Of a stretch of 64,000 nt of DNA, positions 37,952-46,080 are shown piece by piece (within the stretch, counting starts at the first letter, position 1; every line of letters starts with the position of its first letter). A program made the position numbers and the translations under genes. The stretch covers positions 2,016,001-2,080,000 of the forward strand of contig NZ_CP102258.1 in the NCBI RefSeq assembly GCF_025146565.1. Reading direction: 5' to 3'. Under the pieces are notes generated by a model. It did no database searches. It saw only the letters and a program-made list of their open reading frames with translations, and was not told where the DNA came from. Origin of the DNA: Bacteroides eggerthii (GTDB taxonomy: Bacteria > Bacteroidota > Bacteroidia > Bacteroidales > Bacteroidaceae).

Positions 37952-38314
37952 ATGTACTTATTATTAGTTATCTTAATGGTGATTGCATCCTTACTGATGT
38001 GCTTCATTGTGTTGATTCAGAATTCCAAAGGCGGTGGTCTGGCTTCGGGTTTCTCATCATCCAATCAAATCATGGGTGTACGCAAAACTACTGACTTTCT
38101 GGAAAAGGCAACATGGGGCCTCGCTGTGTTTTTGGTGGTGATGAGTGTTGCTTCTGCTTACGTCATTCCTTCTGCTTCTCATAAGGGCGGTGATGTAATT
38201 CTGGAACAGGCACAACAGGAAGAAAAAACAAATCCGTACAATATGCCCGTAGGTACGGCTGCTCCGCAAGCTGAAACTCCTGCTCCGGCAGTTGGCGATT
38301 CTGCAGCAAACTGA
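37952..38314 (+). CDS. secG: Preprotein translocase subunit SecG
   Basis: 120 residues: first membrane segment at residues 1-22, then the conserved cytosolic loop IQNSKGGGLASGFSSSNQIMG, second membrane segment at about 52-72 (WGLAVFLVVMSVASAYVI). A long Pro/Ala-rich tail follows, common in Bacteroidetes SecG. It stabilises SecYE during SecA-driven export. Last gene of the pdxA-to-secG run, followed by a long hairpin. Confidence 0.93.
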   Translation: MYLLLVILMVIASLLMCFIVLIQNSKGGGLASGFSSSNQIMGVRKTTDFLEKATWGLAVFLVVMSVASAYVIPSASHKGGDVILEQAQQEEKTNPYNMPVGTAAPQAETPAPAVGDSAAN

Positions 38315-38339
38315 TATTCGAGAAATACTGTAATTTCTT

Positions 38340-38390
38340 GACAGGCGGAATTGTACAATAAATATTGTGCAATTCTGCCTGTCTTTATTT
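38340..38390 (+). terminator. Terminator after secG
   Basis: Long stem 38340-38359 against 38364-38383 with two mismatches and a 4-nt loop, followed by TTTATTTT. Confidence 0.75.
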
Positions 38391-38441
38391 TGGTGCCTGT
38401 TTTAAATTTTAAGGAGAAAGTTTAAGCACCCCCTGATATTT

Positions 38442-38457
38442 GGTTACTTTTGTAACC
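38442..38457. promoter_or_regulatory. Palindrome containing the -7 box of the MFS gene
   Basis: GGTTAC-TTTT-GTAACC is a perfect inverted repeat and includes TACTTTTG (38445-38452), a good -7 element. A regulator bound here would block the promoter. Confidence 0.45.
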
Positions 38458-38503
38458 GGGTATTATCCGTTTGAAACTATAAACCATATTATAATATATT
38501 GTA

Positions 38504-40168
38504 ATGACAACTACTGACAAAATTCACCAGACGCTACGCGACTCGGCAGGTATGCGCTGGTTGGTGTTACTGCTTTTAGCATTCGCCATGTTCTGTTCAT
38601 ATATCTTTATGGACATTCTTTCACCTATTAAAGACCTGATGCAGTCTACACGTGGCTGGGACTCAACTGCATTCGGTACGATGCAGGGTTCGGAGACGTT
38701 TCTGAATGTATTTGTGTTCTTCCTCATTTTCGCGGGTATTATCCTCGACAAAATGGGAGTGCGCTTCACTGCAATCCTTTCCGGGGCTGTGATGCTTGTC
38801 GGCGCCACCATTAACTGGTATGCGGTGACGGATGCTTTTCAGGGAAGCGGGCTTCAAACCTGGTTCACTAACAACCTGAACTATATTCCCGGTTTCGACG
38901 AATTGGGCATCTCTCCGTTTTATAGAGGCATGCCGGCATCGGCTAAGTTTGCGGCAATAGGTTTCATGATTTTTGGTTGTGGAGTCGAAATGGCAGGTAT
39001 TACGGTGTCTCGCGGTATTGTCAAGTGGTTCAAAGGTCGTGAAATGGCTCTTGCCATGGGATCGGAAATGGCTCTTGCCCGTCTGGGAGTTGCTACTTGC
39101 ATGATTTTCTCTCCGGTATTTGCTAAATTAGGGGGCGTTATCGACGTTTCCCGTTCGGTGGCGTTCGGCGTAGTTCTGCTGCTTATCGCACTTATCATGT
39201 TTATTGTTTACTTCTTCATGGATAGAAAGCTCGATGCGCAGACCGGTGAGGCTGAGGAGAAGGACGATCCGTTCAAGATCAGCGACCTCGGTACCATCCT
39301 TTCGAGCAGTGGTTTCTGGCTGGTGGCGCTCCTTTGTGTACTCTATTACTCCGCCATATTCCCGTTTCAAAAGTATGCTGTGAACATGCTGCAATGCAAT
39401 CTGGTGTTCAATGAAGTACCTTCCGATTCTTTTTGGGCTACCAATACGGTGACGGTTCTCCAGTATTGCATTATGCTTGTTGTGGCAGGTGCTTCTTTTG
39501 CAAGTAACTTTATGAAGAAAGCGGGCATGAAATATGGTTTGCTCACTGTTGCCGGTGTCCTGCTGGCTGTTTTCTGCTATATGGGTTATATGCGCCAAAG
39601 TGCGGAAACTGTATTTGCCGTATTCCCTTTGCTTGCTGTGGGCATCACTCCGATACTTGGCAACTATGTCGACCATAAAGGCAAGGCGGCTTCGATGCTG
39701 ATGGTCGGTTCCATGCTGCTTGTACTGTGTCACCTCACTTTCGCCTTTGTACTTCCGGAGTTCAGGGATAATGCGATCGGAGGTATCATCGTGGCCTATC
39801 TTACCATATTGGTGCTTGGGGCAAGTTTCTCATTGGTTCCTGCTTCTTTGTGGCCCAGTGTTCCGAAGCTGGTCGACGCCAAAATCATAGGTAGTGCCTA
39901 TGCGCTCATCTTCTGGGTTCAGAATATAGGTCTTTGGCTCTTTCCGCTTCTCATCGGAAAGGTGCTCGACAAGACTAATACGCAGCTTGTGGCTGATTTG
40001 AAAAACGGAGTGATCACTCCGGAAGAGGCTGCCGTTTCGTACGATTACACCGCACCGCTTGTGATGCTGGCTTGCCTTGGCATTGCCGCTTTGGTGCTGG
40101 GATTTATCCTTAAGATTGTTGACAAGAAGAAAGGGCTTGGTTTGGAAGAGCCCAATATTAAGGCTTGA
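38504..40168 (+). CDS. MFS transporter (MFSD1-like)
   Basis: 554 residues with about 12 membrane segments in two halves; the central cytosolic loop contains AQTGEAEEKDDPFK. The MFS signature loop between helices 2 and 3 is seen as AGIILDKMGVRFTAILSG. The segment VPASLWPSVPKLVDAKIIGSAYALIFWVQNIGLW near residue 445 resembles the eukaryotic MFSD1 lysosomal transporter group, which has been linked to dipeptide export; I use this only as a hint. The extra residues between helices 3 and 4 make it longer than a plain MFS. A PqqD-like gene follows 10 nt later, suggesting a peptide-related substrate. Confidence 0.88.
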   Translation: MTTTDKIHQTLRDSAGMRWLVLLLLAFAMFCSYIFMDILSPIKDLMQSTRGWDSTAFGTMQGSETFLNVFVFFLIFAGIILDKMGVRFTAILSGAVMLVGATINWYAVTDAFQGSGLQTWFTNNLNYIPGFDELGISPFYRGMPASAKFAAIGFMIFGCGVEMAGITVSRGIVKWFKGREMALAMGSEMALARLGVATCMIFSPVFAKLGGVIDVSRSVAFGVVLLLIALIMFIVYFFMDRKLDAQTGEAEEKDDPFKISDLGTILSSSGFWLVALLCVLYYSAIFPFQKYAVNMLQCNLVFNEVPSDSFWATNTVTVLQYCIMLVVAGASFASNFMKKAGMKYGLLTVAGVLLAVFCYMGYMRQSAETVFAVFPLLAVGITPILGNYVDHKGKAASMLMVGSMLLVLCHLTFAFVLPEFRDNAIGGIIVAYLTILVLGASFSLVPASLWPSVPKLVDAKIIGSAYALIFWVQNIGLWLFPLLIGKVLDKTNTQLVADLKNGVITPEEAAVSYDYTAPLVMLACLGIAALVLGFILKIVDKKKGLGLEEPNIKA

Positions 40169-40178
40169 TAACGGCAAT

Positions 40179-40523
40179 ATGTCAGATACGAAAGAAAAAG
40201 TAAATCTGCTGGATGTCGTTCCCGTTCAATGCGGGCACATTACAACCGAGTGGGAGGGAGAGTGCGCAGTGCTTTCCTTCCCCCGGTTTAAATATGAGTG
40301 GATGCGTCGTTTCCTGTTGCCGAAAGGCATGTCGGCCGATATACATGTGAAGCTGGAGAAGCATGGCACTGCTGTGTGGCGTTTGATAGACGGACAGCGG
40401 ACTGTGCAGGAAATAATCTCTTTGCTTGCCGGACACTTCCGGGATGATGACAACTATCCTTTCCGCGTCACGAAATATATTATGCAGTTACAAAAGGACG
40501 GATTTATCCAGCTTTCTTTTTAA
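40179..40523 (+). CDS. PqqD-like protein
   Basis: 114 residues. The region from about 60 to 114 (HGTAVWRLIDGQRTVQEII, then YPFRVTKYIMQLQKDGFIQL) has the winged-helix pattern of the PqqD family, the peptide-binding chaperones that present a precursor to a radical SAM enzyme. Here no precursor peptide or radical SAM maturase is next to it; the only partner is an MFS transporter. The ATG at 40179 is chosen because the longer frame runs through the transporter gene. Its stop overlaps that of the convergent DUF4831 gene in a shared TTAA. Confidence 0.72.
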   Translation: MSDTKEKVNLLDVVPVQCGHITTEWEGECAVLSFPRFKYEWMRRFLLPKGMSADIHVKLEKHGTAVWRLIDGQRTVQEIISLLAGHFRDDDNYPFRVTKYIMQLQKDGFIQLSF

Positions 40524-41572
40524 TTGTTTTCCCTGTCTACTTTTATCAGCCCGCCGGTGGCTGTATCGAACAATACTTTTATCGTAGAATTTTTATTGAA
40601 TAATACGGGGGCAAGGTATTCTATCGTGCCGAATTGCGTGATAGGCAGCTCACCGTCGAATACTTTCTTGTTGTTGCCGGTCAGCGTGATATGGGCACGT
40701 CCCGGAACGTTGTAGGCAATTCCGTCCACCTTCTTCTTTCCGTCGTCTTCCGGGATGGCAGGAGTTTTCATATCGGTTATGGTGATATAGTACGGTTCGC
40801 CTGCCAAGTCATCATTGGCCACTACCCCCAGCCGCTTGGAGAAGCGGAACGCTATTTCGTTGTTCATCTCTTTGGGCGTCAGGCGGATTGTAAAGGTTTG
40901 GGGTTCTTCTTTCAGAGTACCGGAGAACATCTCTGTCATGGCACGTTCCTGCATATTCAGATTGTCGAGCATGATTTTGAGTTGCGCTCCGTCCTGCGGC
41001 ATATTATCTGCTTCGCCACGAAGCAATGCGTTTTTGCTTTCGCGGATGTTGTAGATTTCTTTGGCTACCAGTTCCGCCATTTTTGCTCTGGAGCTTGCCA
41101 TGAGTATTTCTTCAGTCAGAAATTTGCGCGGGTCTATGGCTTCTTGCGCAGCGGCGGTGATTTTGGTTGCCGGTATCGAACGGCTGCTAAGCGGCATGTT
41201 GATGGAACGTACAATGCCGTCTTCGGTAAGTTCTATTAGCGGAGCTACGGTCTTGTCTTTCAGTTTGACAAAGTATACATTATCTTTGTCGGGCAAGCCG
41301 ATTACGCGTGTTTGCAGCTTGTCGATGGTCCAGTAGATATTCGGATCGGCCGAAACATCGTTCATGCGCAGGTAGCGGTCGGCATATTTGCAGAATTCTC
41401 CGGGCATATACGTATGTTTGGTGGCTTCCACCACAATTTCGATTTCGGTTTGGGGTAGGAGGTAAGTCACTCCATAGTCCTTGCCGCGCATTATACCGGT
41501 GGTGACATCTGTTTGGGCATAGGTGCTTGCAGCTATTAAAAGTCCGGCAAGACATATCATTTTTTTCTTCAT
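40520..41572 (-). CDS. DUF4831 secreted protein
   Basis: 350 residues with a signal peptide (KMICLAGLLIAASTYA). The mature part starts TDVTTGIMRGKDYGVTYLLPQTE, matching the Bacteroidetes DUF4831 family. Other family stretches are EFCKYADRYLRMNDV and LRGEADNMPQDG; the C-terminal part is strand-rich (VPGRAHITLTGNNKKVFDGEL). Function unknown; likely periplasmic or surface-located. It is monocistronic and converges on the PqqD-like gene. Confidence 0.85.
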   Translation of the reverse strand: MKKKMICLAGLLIAASTYAQTDVTTGIMRGKDYGVTYLLPQTEIEIVVEATKHTYMPGEFCKYADRYLRMNDVSADPNIYWTIDKLQTRVIGLPDKDNVYFVKLKDKTVAPLIELTEDGIVRSINMPLSSRSIPATKITAAAQEAIDPRKFLTEEILMASSRAKMAELVAKEIYNIRESKNALLRGEADNMPQDGAQLKIMLDNLNMQERAMTEMFSGTLKEEPQTFTIRLTPKEMNNEIAFRFSKRLGVVANDDLAGEPYYITITDMKTPAIPEDDGKKKVDGIAYNVPGRAHITLTGNNKKVFDGELPITQFGTIEYLAPVLFNKNSTIKVLFDTATGGLIKVDRENN

Positions 41573-41852
41573 ACTTCTCCGTCAGTTTATAACAATGAGT
41601 TTGAAGAACAAAGTTAGCGAAGTTCTTTGTTCCCGGAAACTCATTTACGAAAGATTAACTAATGGCAGGCTCCTAAAGCAGGCTTCCTCTTTCTTTCAGT
41701 ACTACTTCCGCTATTCATGCGCGGTCATCATTCGGCGCAATACACTGGTTGCCGGAATTAATTCGGCATGTTTTTGGCGGTTTTCTTCGGATGTCGAAGA
41801 TATGGAAGCTATAAATTTGCCGGGTAAAAATTAGAATACGGAAAATAATTCT
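41573..41852. other. Intergenic stretch before ssrA
   Basis: About 280 bp between the DUF4831 start and the ssrA promoter. A plus-strand frame of 103 codons crosses it, but its protein sequence has no recognisable pattern, it starts inside the DUF4831 gene, and it lacks a ribosome binding site. I see no supported feature apart from the promoter region itself. Confidence 0.5.
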
Positions 41853-41860
41853 TATCTTTG
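41853..41860 (+). promoter_or_regulatory. ssrA -7 element
   Basis: TATCTTTG, 33 nt ahead of the mature tmRNA 5' end. Confidence 0.6.
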
Positions 41861-41893
41861 CCGCCACATAACTTCTGCAAGTTATAAATATCC

Positions 41894-42287
41894 GGGGTTG
41901 ACTGGATTTGACAGCGGGCAGAAATGGTAAGTAAGCATGCAGTGCGTCGTTGATTTGCACTTAAATCTCAGTCTTCAAAATTTTATCTGGCGAAAGACAA
42001 TTTGCTCTTGCTGCTTAATCGAATCATAGTAGATTAGCTTAATCCCGATACAAGGTGTTGGGACGAGACATCACTCGGAAGCTGTTGCTCCGAAGCGTTC
42101 CGGTAAAGTGGTGCAGTTACATCGGGGATAGTTCGTACTTGCCTCGGAGTGCGAATGAAACTTTAGAGGATAAGGTAACGGTTGATGGCTTTGGTTCTGC
42201 CGTTACACGAAAACTTAGGCAAAGATAAGCATGTAGAAAGCTTATGATTTCCTCGTTTGGACGAGGGTTCGATTCCCTCCAGCTCCA
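41894..42287 (+). ncRNA. ssrA: tmRNA
   Basis: Rescues stalled ribosomes by adding a degradation tag. The 5' end GGGGTTG (41894-41900) pairs with CAGCTCC (42280-42286) to form the acceptor stem. The T arm GAGGGTTCGATTCCCTC is intact, and the 5' GACTGGATTTGACA is typical of tmRNA. The tag frame runs 41989-42018 and reads GERQFALAA then TAA. The CCA end is not encoded in full. The tag differs from the GETNYALAA form I recall for other Bacteroides. Length is about 394 nt. Confidence 0.95.
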
Positions 42288-42430
42288 CAGCTGCGATTAA
42301 ATAGTCCTTGAATTTCAGTGATTCAGGGACTTTTCTTTTCATTAATGATTGATATTTTTATGGGATCATTCTTACGGTATTAGCAAAAAATATGCTTCCT
42401 TTGTGAAGTAAACCTAATGATAATCTGTGA

Positions 42431-43447
42431 ATGGAACACCAAAAACACACTTCACTGAAAGATATGGCCCGGATACTTGGAGTATCTATTCCCACAGTGT
42501 CAAGAGCTTTGAAGGATAGCCCGGAAATCAGTCGTGAACTTTGTGCCAGGGCCAAGCAATTGGCGAGGGAGATGAACTATCGTCCCAATCCTTTTGCTAT
42601 GAGCCTTCGGAAGAACACTCCGAGGATTATAGGGGTGGTAGTACCTGAAATCGTAACGCATTTCTTTTCTTCCATATTGAGTGGTATAGAGGATATGGCG
42701 ATAGCTAATGGGTATTTTGTGATTATAGCTACTTCGCATGAGTTGTACGAACACGAGAAAAGAAATATAGAGAATCTGGTGAATATGCGTGTAGAGGGCA
42801 TTATAGCGTGCCTGTCGCAGGAGACTACCGATTATCGTCATTTCACAACTCTGTCCGATATCAACATGCCGGTTGTTCTGTTTGATCGCGTCTGTTTGCC
42901 GGAACTCTTTTCCACTGTGGTGGCAGACGGGGTTCAGTCGGCTCAAAAAGCTACGCAGCATTTATTGGATAATGGAAGCAGGCGCATTGCATTCATTGGC
43001 GGGGCCAATCATCTGGACATAGTGAAACGGAGAAAGCATGGCTATTTGGAGGCGTTGCGCGAGAATAAGATACCTATTGAAAGGGAACTGGTGGTGTGCC
43101 GTAAGATTGACTATGAGGAAGGCAAGATTGCGACAGAAACATTATTGTCCCTTCCTGAGCCGCCTGATGCTATTCTTGCCATGAATGATACGTTGGCATT
43201 CGCGGCAATGGAAGTTATAAAGAGGCATGGGCTTCGTATTCCGCAAGACGTAGCTCTTATAGGATACACAGATGAGCAGCATGCTAATTATGTAGAGCCT
43301 AAGCTCTCGGCCATATCCCACCAAACCTATCTGATGGGTGAAACGGCCTGCCGTTTACTCATCGAACAGATAAGGGGAGACAAAACGATCAAGCAGGTGG
43401 TTATTCCCACTCATTTGCAAATCAGGGAAAGCAGTGTGAAAAAATAA
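42431..43447 (+). CDS. LacI-family transcriptional regulator
   Basis: 338 residues. The N-terminal helix-turn-helix SLKDMARILGVSIPTVSRALKDSPEIS is the classic LacI DNA-binding motif, followed by the hinge region and a periplasmic-binding-protein-like sugar domain (IIGVVVPEIVTHFFSSILSGIE, then VVLFDRVC, RRIAFIGG and PDAILAMNDTLAF). It probably responds to a sugar or sugar phosphate. No sugar genes adjoin it; the neighbour downstream is a convergent metal-ATPase/Fur operon, so its targets are elsewhere. The stop lies only 5 bp from the convergent Fur-family gene end. Confidence 0.93.
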   Translation: MEHQKHTSLKDMARILGVSIPTVSRALKDSPEISRELCARAKQLAREMNYRPNPFAMSLRKNTPRIIGVVVPEIVTHFFSSILSGIEDMAIANGYFVIIATSHELYEHEKRNIENLVNMRVEGIIACLSQETTDYRHFTTLSDINMPVVLFDRVCLPELFSTVVADGVQSAQKATQHLLDNGSRRIAFIGGANHLDIVKRRKHGYLEALRENKIPIERELVVCRKIDYEEGKIATETLLSLPEPPDAILAMNDTLAFAAMEVIKRHGLRIPQDVALIGYTDEQHANYVEPKLSAISHQTYLMGETACRLLIEQIRGDKTIKQVVIPTHLQIRESSVKK

Positions 43448-43452
43448 TATGA

Positions 43453-43887
43453 TCAGCCTTTCTTGTGAGATTTTGCGGCACATTCGGGGCATAGCCCTTT
43501 CAGCACATAATTGATGCTGCTGAGGGTAAATCCCTCCGGCACTTGTACTACCGGGGTGGGGATGTTGTTGAAACAGAACGTTTTGTTGCATCCCTCACAA
43601 TGAAAATGGGTATGCAGGTCGTTGACCTCGCAGGAGCAACCGGCGCTGCAGACTGCATATTTGAAAGAGCCTGTCCCGTCGTCAATGCTGTGCACAAGAT
43701 GGTGGGACAGGAAAAGGGTGATGGTGCGGAAAATGGAAGATTTATCCACCGTATCCAGTATCTTTTCCAAATCGAGCAGAGAGACGGAACGTCCTGCTTT
43801 CAGCATGGCTTGCAACACCAAGATACGTATGGCGGTTGGTTGTATCTCTCTTTTGGCCAATAGGTCTAAATAATCTTTTTCTTCCAT
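43453..43887 (-). CDS. Fur-family metalloregulator
   Basis: 144 residues. The N-terminal winged helix (QPTAIRILVLQAMLKAGRSVSLLDLEKILD, then STIFRT-like SSIFRTITLFLSHH) is followed by a dimerisation domain. Metal-site residues are HTHFHCEGC and the C-terminal CPEC; the CEGC/CPEC set is the structural zinc site of Fur-like proteins. It is the second gene behind a metal-exporting P-type ATPase, 18 nt after its stop, so it probably senses the same metal (zinc most likely) and represses or induces the pair. Unlike classic Zur, control of export would need activation or derepression by metal. Confidence 0.88.
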   Translation of the reverse strand: MEEKDYLDLLAKREIQPTAIRILVLQAMLKAGRSVSLLDLEKILDTVDKSSIFRTITLFLSHHLVHSIDDGTGSFKYAVCSAGCSCEVNDLHTHFHCEGCNKTFCFNNIPTPVVQVPEGFTLSSINYVLKGLCPECAAKSHKKG

Positions 43888-43905
43888 AATGTGGTCCGGC
43901 TTTTC

Positions 43906-45861
43906 TTATTTTACCAGTTTCTGTATTCGGATAGCATTTACTATGGCAATGAGGGCTACGCCGACATCTGCAAAGACAGCTTCCCATAGGGTTGCCAATC
44001 CGCCGGCGCCTAAGATCAGCACCGATAACTTAACCCCGAACGTCAGCAAAATGTTCTGCCAGACCACCCGGTGCGTCTGCTTGCCCACACGAATGGCGGT
44101 AGCCACTTTGGAGGGCTGGTCGGTTTGGATTACCACGTCGGCGGTTTCGATGGCGGCGTCGCTGCCTAATCCTCCCATTGCAATTCCCACGTGGCTGAGG
44201 GCAAGGACAGGAGCGTCGTTGATGCCGTCGCCAACAAAGGCTATCCGGTTATCCGCATCTTGCCGCAACTCCTCTATGTGTTCTACTTTTCCGTCGGGCA
44301 GAAGGTCGCCATAGGCTTGTGCCACTCCCAATTTCTGTGCAAAGTTAGTGACAATAGCCTGTTTGTCGCCCGATAATATCTGAATATTATTGATATTTAA
44401 GGCTTTCAGGTCTTTTATGGCTTTGTGTGCGTCTGCTTTCAGCGTGTCGGACAGCAGCAGATAGCCCGCATAAGTTGAGTTGATGGCACAGACTGCTATT
44501 GTATCGGCTATTTCGGATAGCTCTTGGGGATATTCCACTTTATATTTGGACAATAAGCGGGTGTTGCCAACGAGGACGTGCTGCCCGTCTATCATTGCTT
44601 CAAGGCCATGACCTGCGATTTCCGTAATGTCCGTTGCTGAAACAAGCGGTATCTGTCTTTGTCCGGCATAGCTTGTAATGGCTTTTGCTATGGGATGCGT
44701 ACTGTTGCGTTCGGTGGAAGCGATGGCTTGTATCAGTTTTTCTTCGGATATGTCGGGGCGCGTATGGCAGGACTGTACCTCGAATGTGCCTTGGGTCAGC
44801 GTACCTGTCTTGTCGAATACCACCGTATTGATTCCGGTTATGGCATCCAGGTAGTTCCCTCCTTTGAACAGTATGCCCAAGCGGGATGCAGCGCCGATGC
44901 CTCCGAAGTATCCCAAAGGAATACTTACCACCAGAGCGCAAGGACATGAGATAACCAGGAACACAAGCGCCCGGTACAGCCAGTCGTTGAAAACGAATAT
45001 GAACTGTGCATTCATCAATGAATAGAGGAAGGGCAACAGCACTATCAATAGGGCGAGCCCTGTTACAATCGGTGTATAGATACGTGCGAACTTGCGGATG
45101 AACAATTCGGCAGGCGCTTTGCGCTCGGATGCGTTCTGCACCAGCTCCAGTATGCGGGAGAGGGCGCTTTTCTCGAAGGGTTTCGTGACTTCCACCCTGA
45201 CCACCTTGTCGGTGGCAATCATCCCGGCAAGCACTTCTTCACCTTTCCGGATGGTGCGCGGCACGCTTTCGCCTGTGAGGGCGGAGGTGTTGAATGAGGC
45301 GGCCTCACCCAGCATTTTCCCGTCCAGCGGAATACGTTCTCCGGTTTTCACTTCGATAATCTCGCCTACCTGTACGTTGCGGGGCGATTCGGTAACGGCT
45401 GCGTTGTCTCTGATGACTGTCGCTGTCTCCGGACGGACATCCAGCAGTGCGCCGATGTTCCGCTTTGCCCTGCTGACAGCCTTGTTTTGGAATAGCTCTC
45501 CCAGTGAGTAGAACAGCATTACGGCTACTCCTTCCGGATATTCCCTAATGTAGAAAGCTCCTAAAGTGGCGACGGACATCAGTGTGAACTCACTGAAAAT
45601 GTCCTTTTGCAGAATACTTTCCCAAGCCTCTTTCAGGACGGGCAAGCCTACGGGCAGGTATGCCAGTGAGTACCAGACAAAGGTAACGGTTCCGTTCTTG
45701 AAGAATTCCGTATTTGCCATGCTCAGGGCTATTCCGCTGAAAAGAATGACGGATGAGAGCAATATTCTCCAGTATTCCTTAAAGAAGCCGGCTTTTTCCG
45801 GCATGTTCTTGGTCTGTGCATTGTCATGCGCACAGCAACATGTACAACTATGATGTGCCAT
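43906..45861 (-). CDS. Heavy-metal-exporting P-type ATPase
   Basis: About 651 residues, P1B type. The start at MAHHSCTCCCAHDN gives a short Cys/His-rich tail in place of an HMA domain. Further on are the metal-binding CPC of membrane helix 6 (VISCPCALVVSIPLG), the phosphorylation motif DKTGTLTQG, the HP motif STHPIAKAI and the hinge GDGINDAPVLALSHVGIAMG. These features fit the Zn/Cd/Pb group (ZntA-like). It lacks the HMA domains of copper pumps, but the metal cannot be fixed from the sequence. The frame could extend to 45912, but the promoter box at 45884-45891 excludes this. Operon with the Fur-family gene. Confidence 0.9.
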   Translation of the reverse strand: MAHHSCTCCCAHDNAQTKNMPEKAGFFKEYWRILLSSVILFSGIALSMANTEFFKNGTVTFVWYSLAYLPVGLPVLKEAWESILQKDIFSEFTLMSVATLGAFYIREYPEGVAVMLFYSLGELFQNKAVSRAKRNIGALLDVRPETATVIRDNAAVTESPRNVQVGEIIEVKTGERIPLDGKMLGEAASFNTSALTGESVPRTIRKGEEVLAGMIATDKVVRVEVTKPFEKSALSRILELVQNASERKAPAELFIRKFARIYTPIVTGLALLIVLLPFLYSLMNAQFIFVFNDWLYRALVFLVISCPCALVVSIPLGYFGGIGAASRLGILFKGGNYLDAITGINTVVFDKTGTLTQGTFEVQSCHTRPDISEEKLIQAIASTERNSTHPIAKAITSYAGQRQIPLVSATDITEIAGHGLEAMIDGQHVLVGNTRLLSKYKVEYPQELSEIADTIAVCAINSTYAGYLLLSDTLKADAHKAIKDLKALNINNIQILSGDKQAIVTNFAQKLGVAQAYGDLLPDGKVEHIEELRQDADNRIAFVGDGINDAPVLALSHVGIAMGGLGSDAAIETADVVIQTDQPSKVATAIRVGKQTHRVVWQNILLTFGVKLSVLILGAGGLATLWEAVFADVGVALIAIVNAIRIQKLVK

Positions 45862-45883
45862 ACTGCTTTTTTTATTTTTAATG

Positions 45884-45918
45884 CAAAGATAAGGGATAGG
45901 AGATGCAACCAAGTTGCA
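45884..45918 (-). promoter_or_regulatory. Promoter and candidate metal operator of the ATPase operon
   Basis: The minus-strand -7 box TATCTTTG is at 45891-45884. A perfect inverted repeat, TGCAAC-CAA-GTTGCA, covers 45904-45918, exactly where the -33 box should be. A Fur-family gene in the same operon is an obvious candidate to bind it. Confidence 0.6.
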
Positions 45919-45989
45919 AAGTTAGATTGATGCCGCCCAAGTGTGGGTTTATATGCTCCTGCCGGGCAACAATTATAGGATATCAATCG

Positions 45990-46020
45990 TTGTTGAGTTA
46001 AGAAAAAAATTATATCTTTG
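45990..46020 (+). promoter_or_regulatory. Promoter of the L,D-transpeptidase lipoprotein gene
   Basis: TTG at 45990-45992, 20-nt spacer, TATCTTTG at 46013-46020. It lies inside the longest open frame, so the gene must start further down, at 46081. Confidence 0.65.
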
Positions 46021-46080
46021 TTCGTAGAATTAGGTATTCATGAAGATTTTGAACCCGATTACGAACTTAAATTTATCTTT

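Noticed and set aside
41523..41834. 103-codon frame between the DUF4831 gene and ssrA
   Set aside because: Starts inside another gene, has no ribosome binding site or family pattern.
42431..43447. LacI regulator as controller of a local sugar operon
   Set aside because: No sugar transport or hydrolase gene is adjacent; neighbours are ssrA and a metal-export operon.
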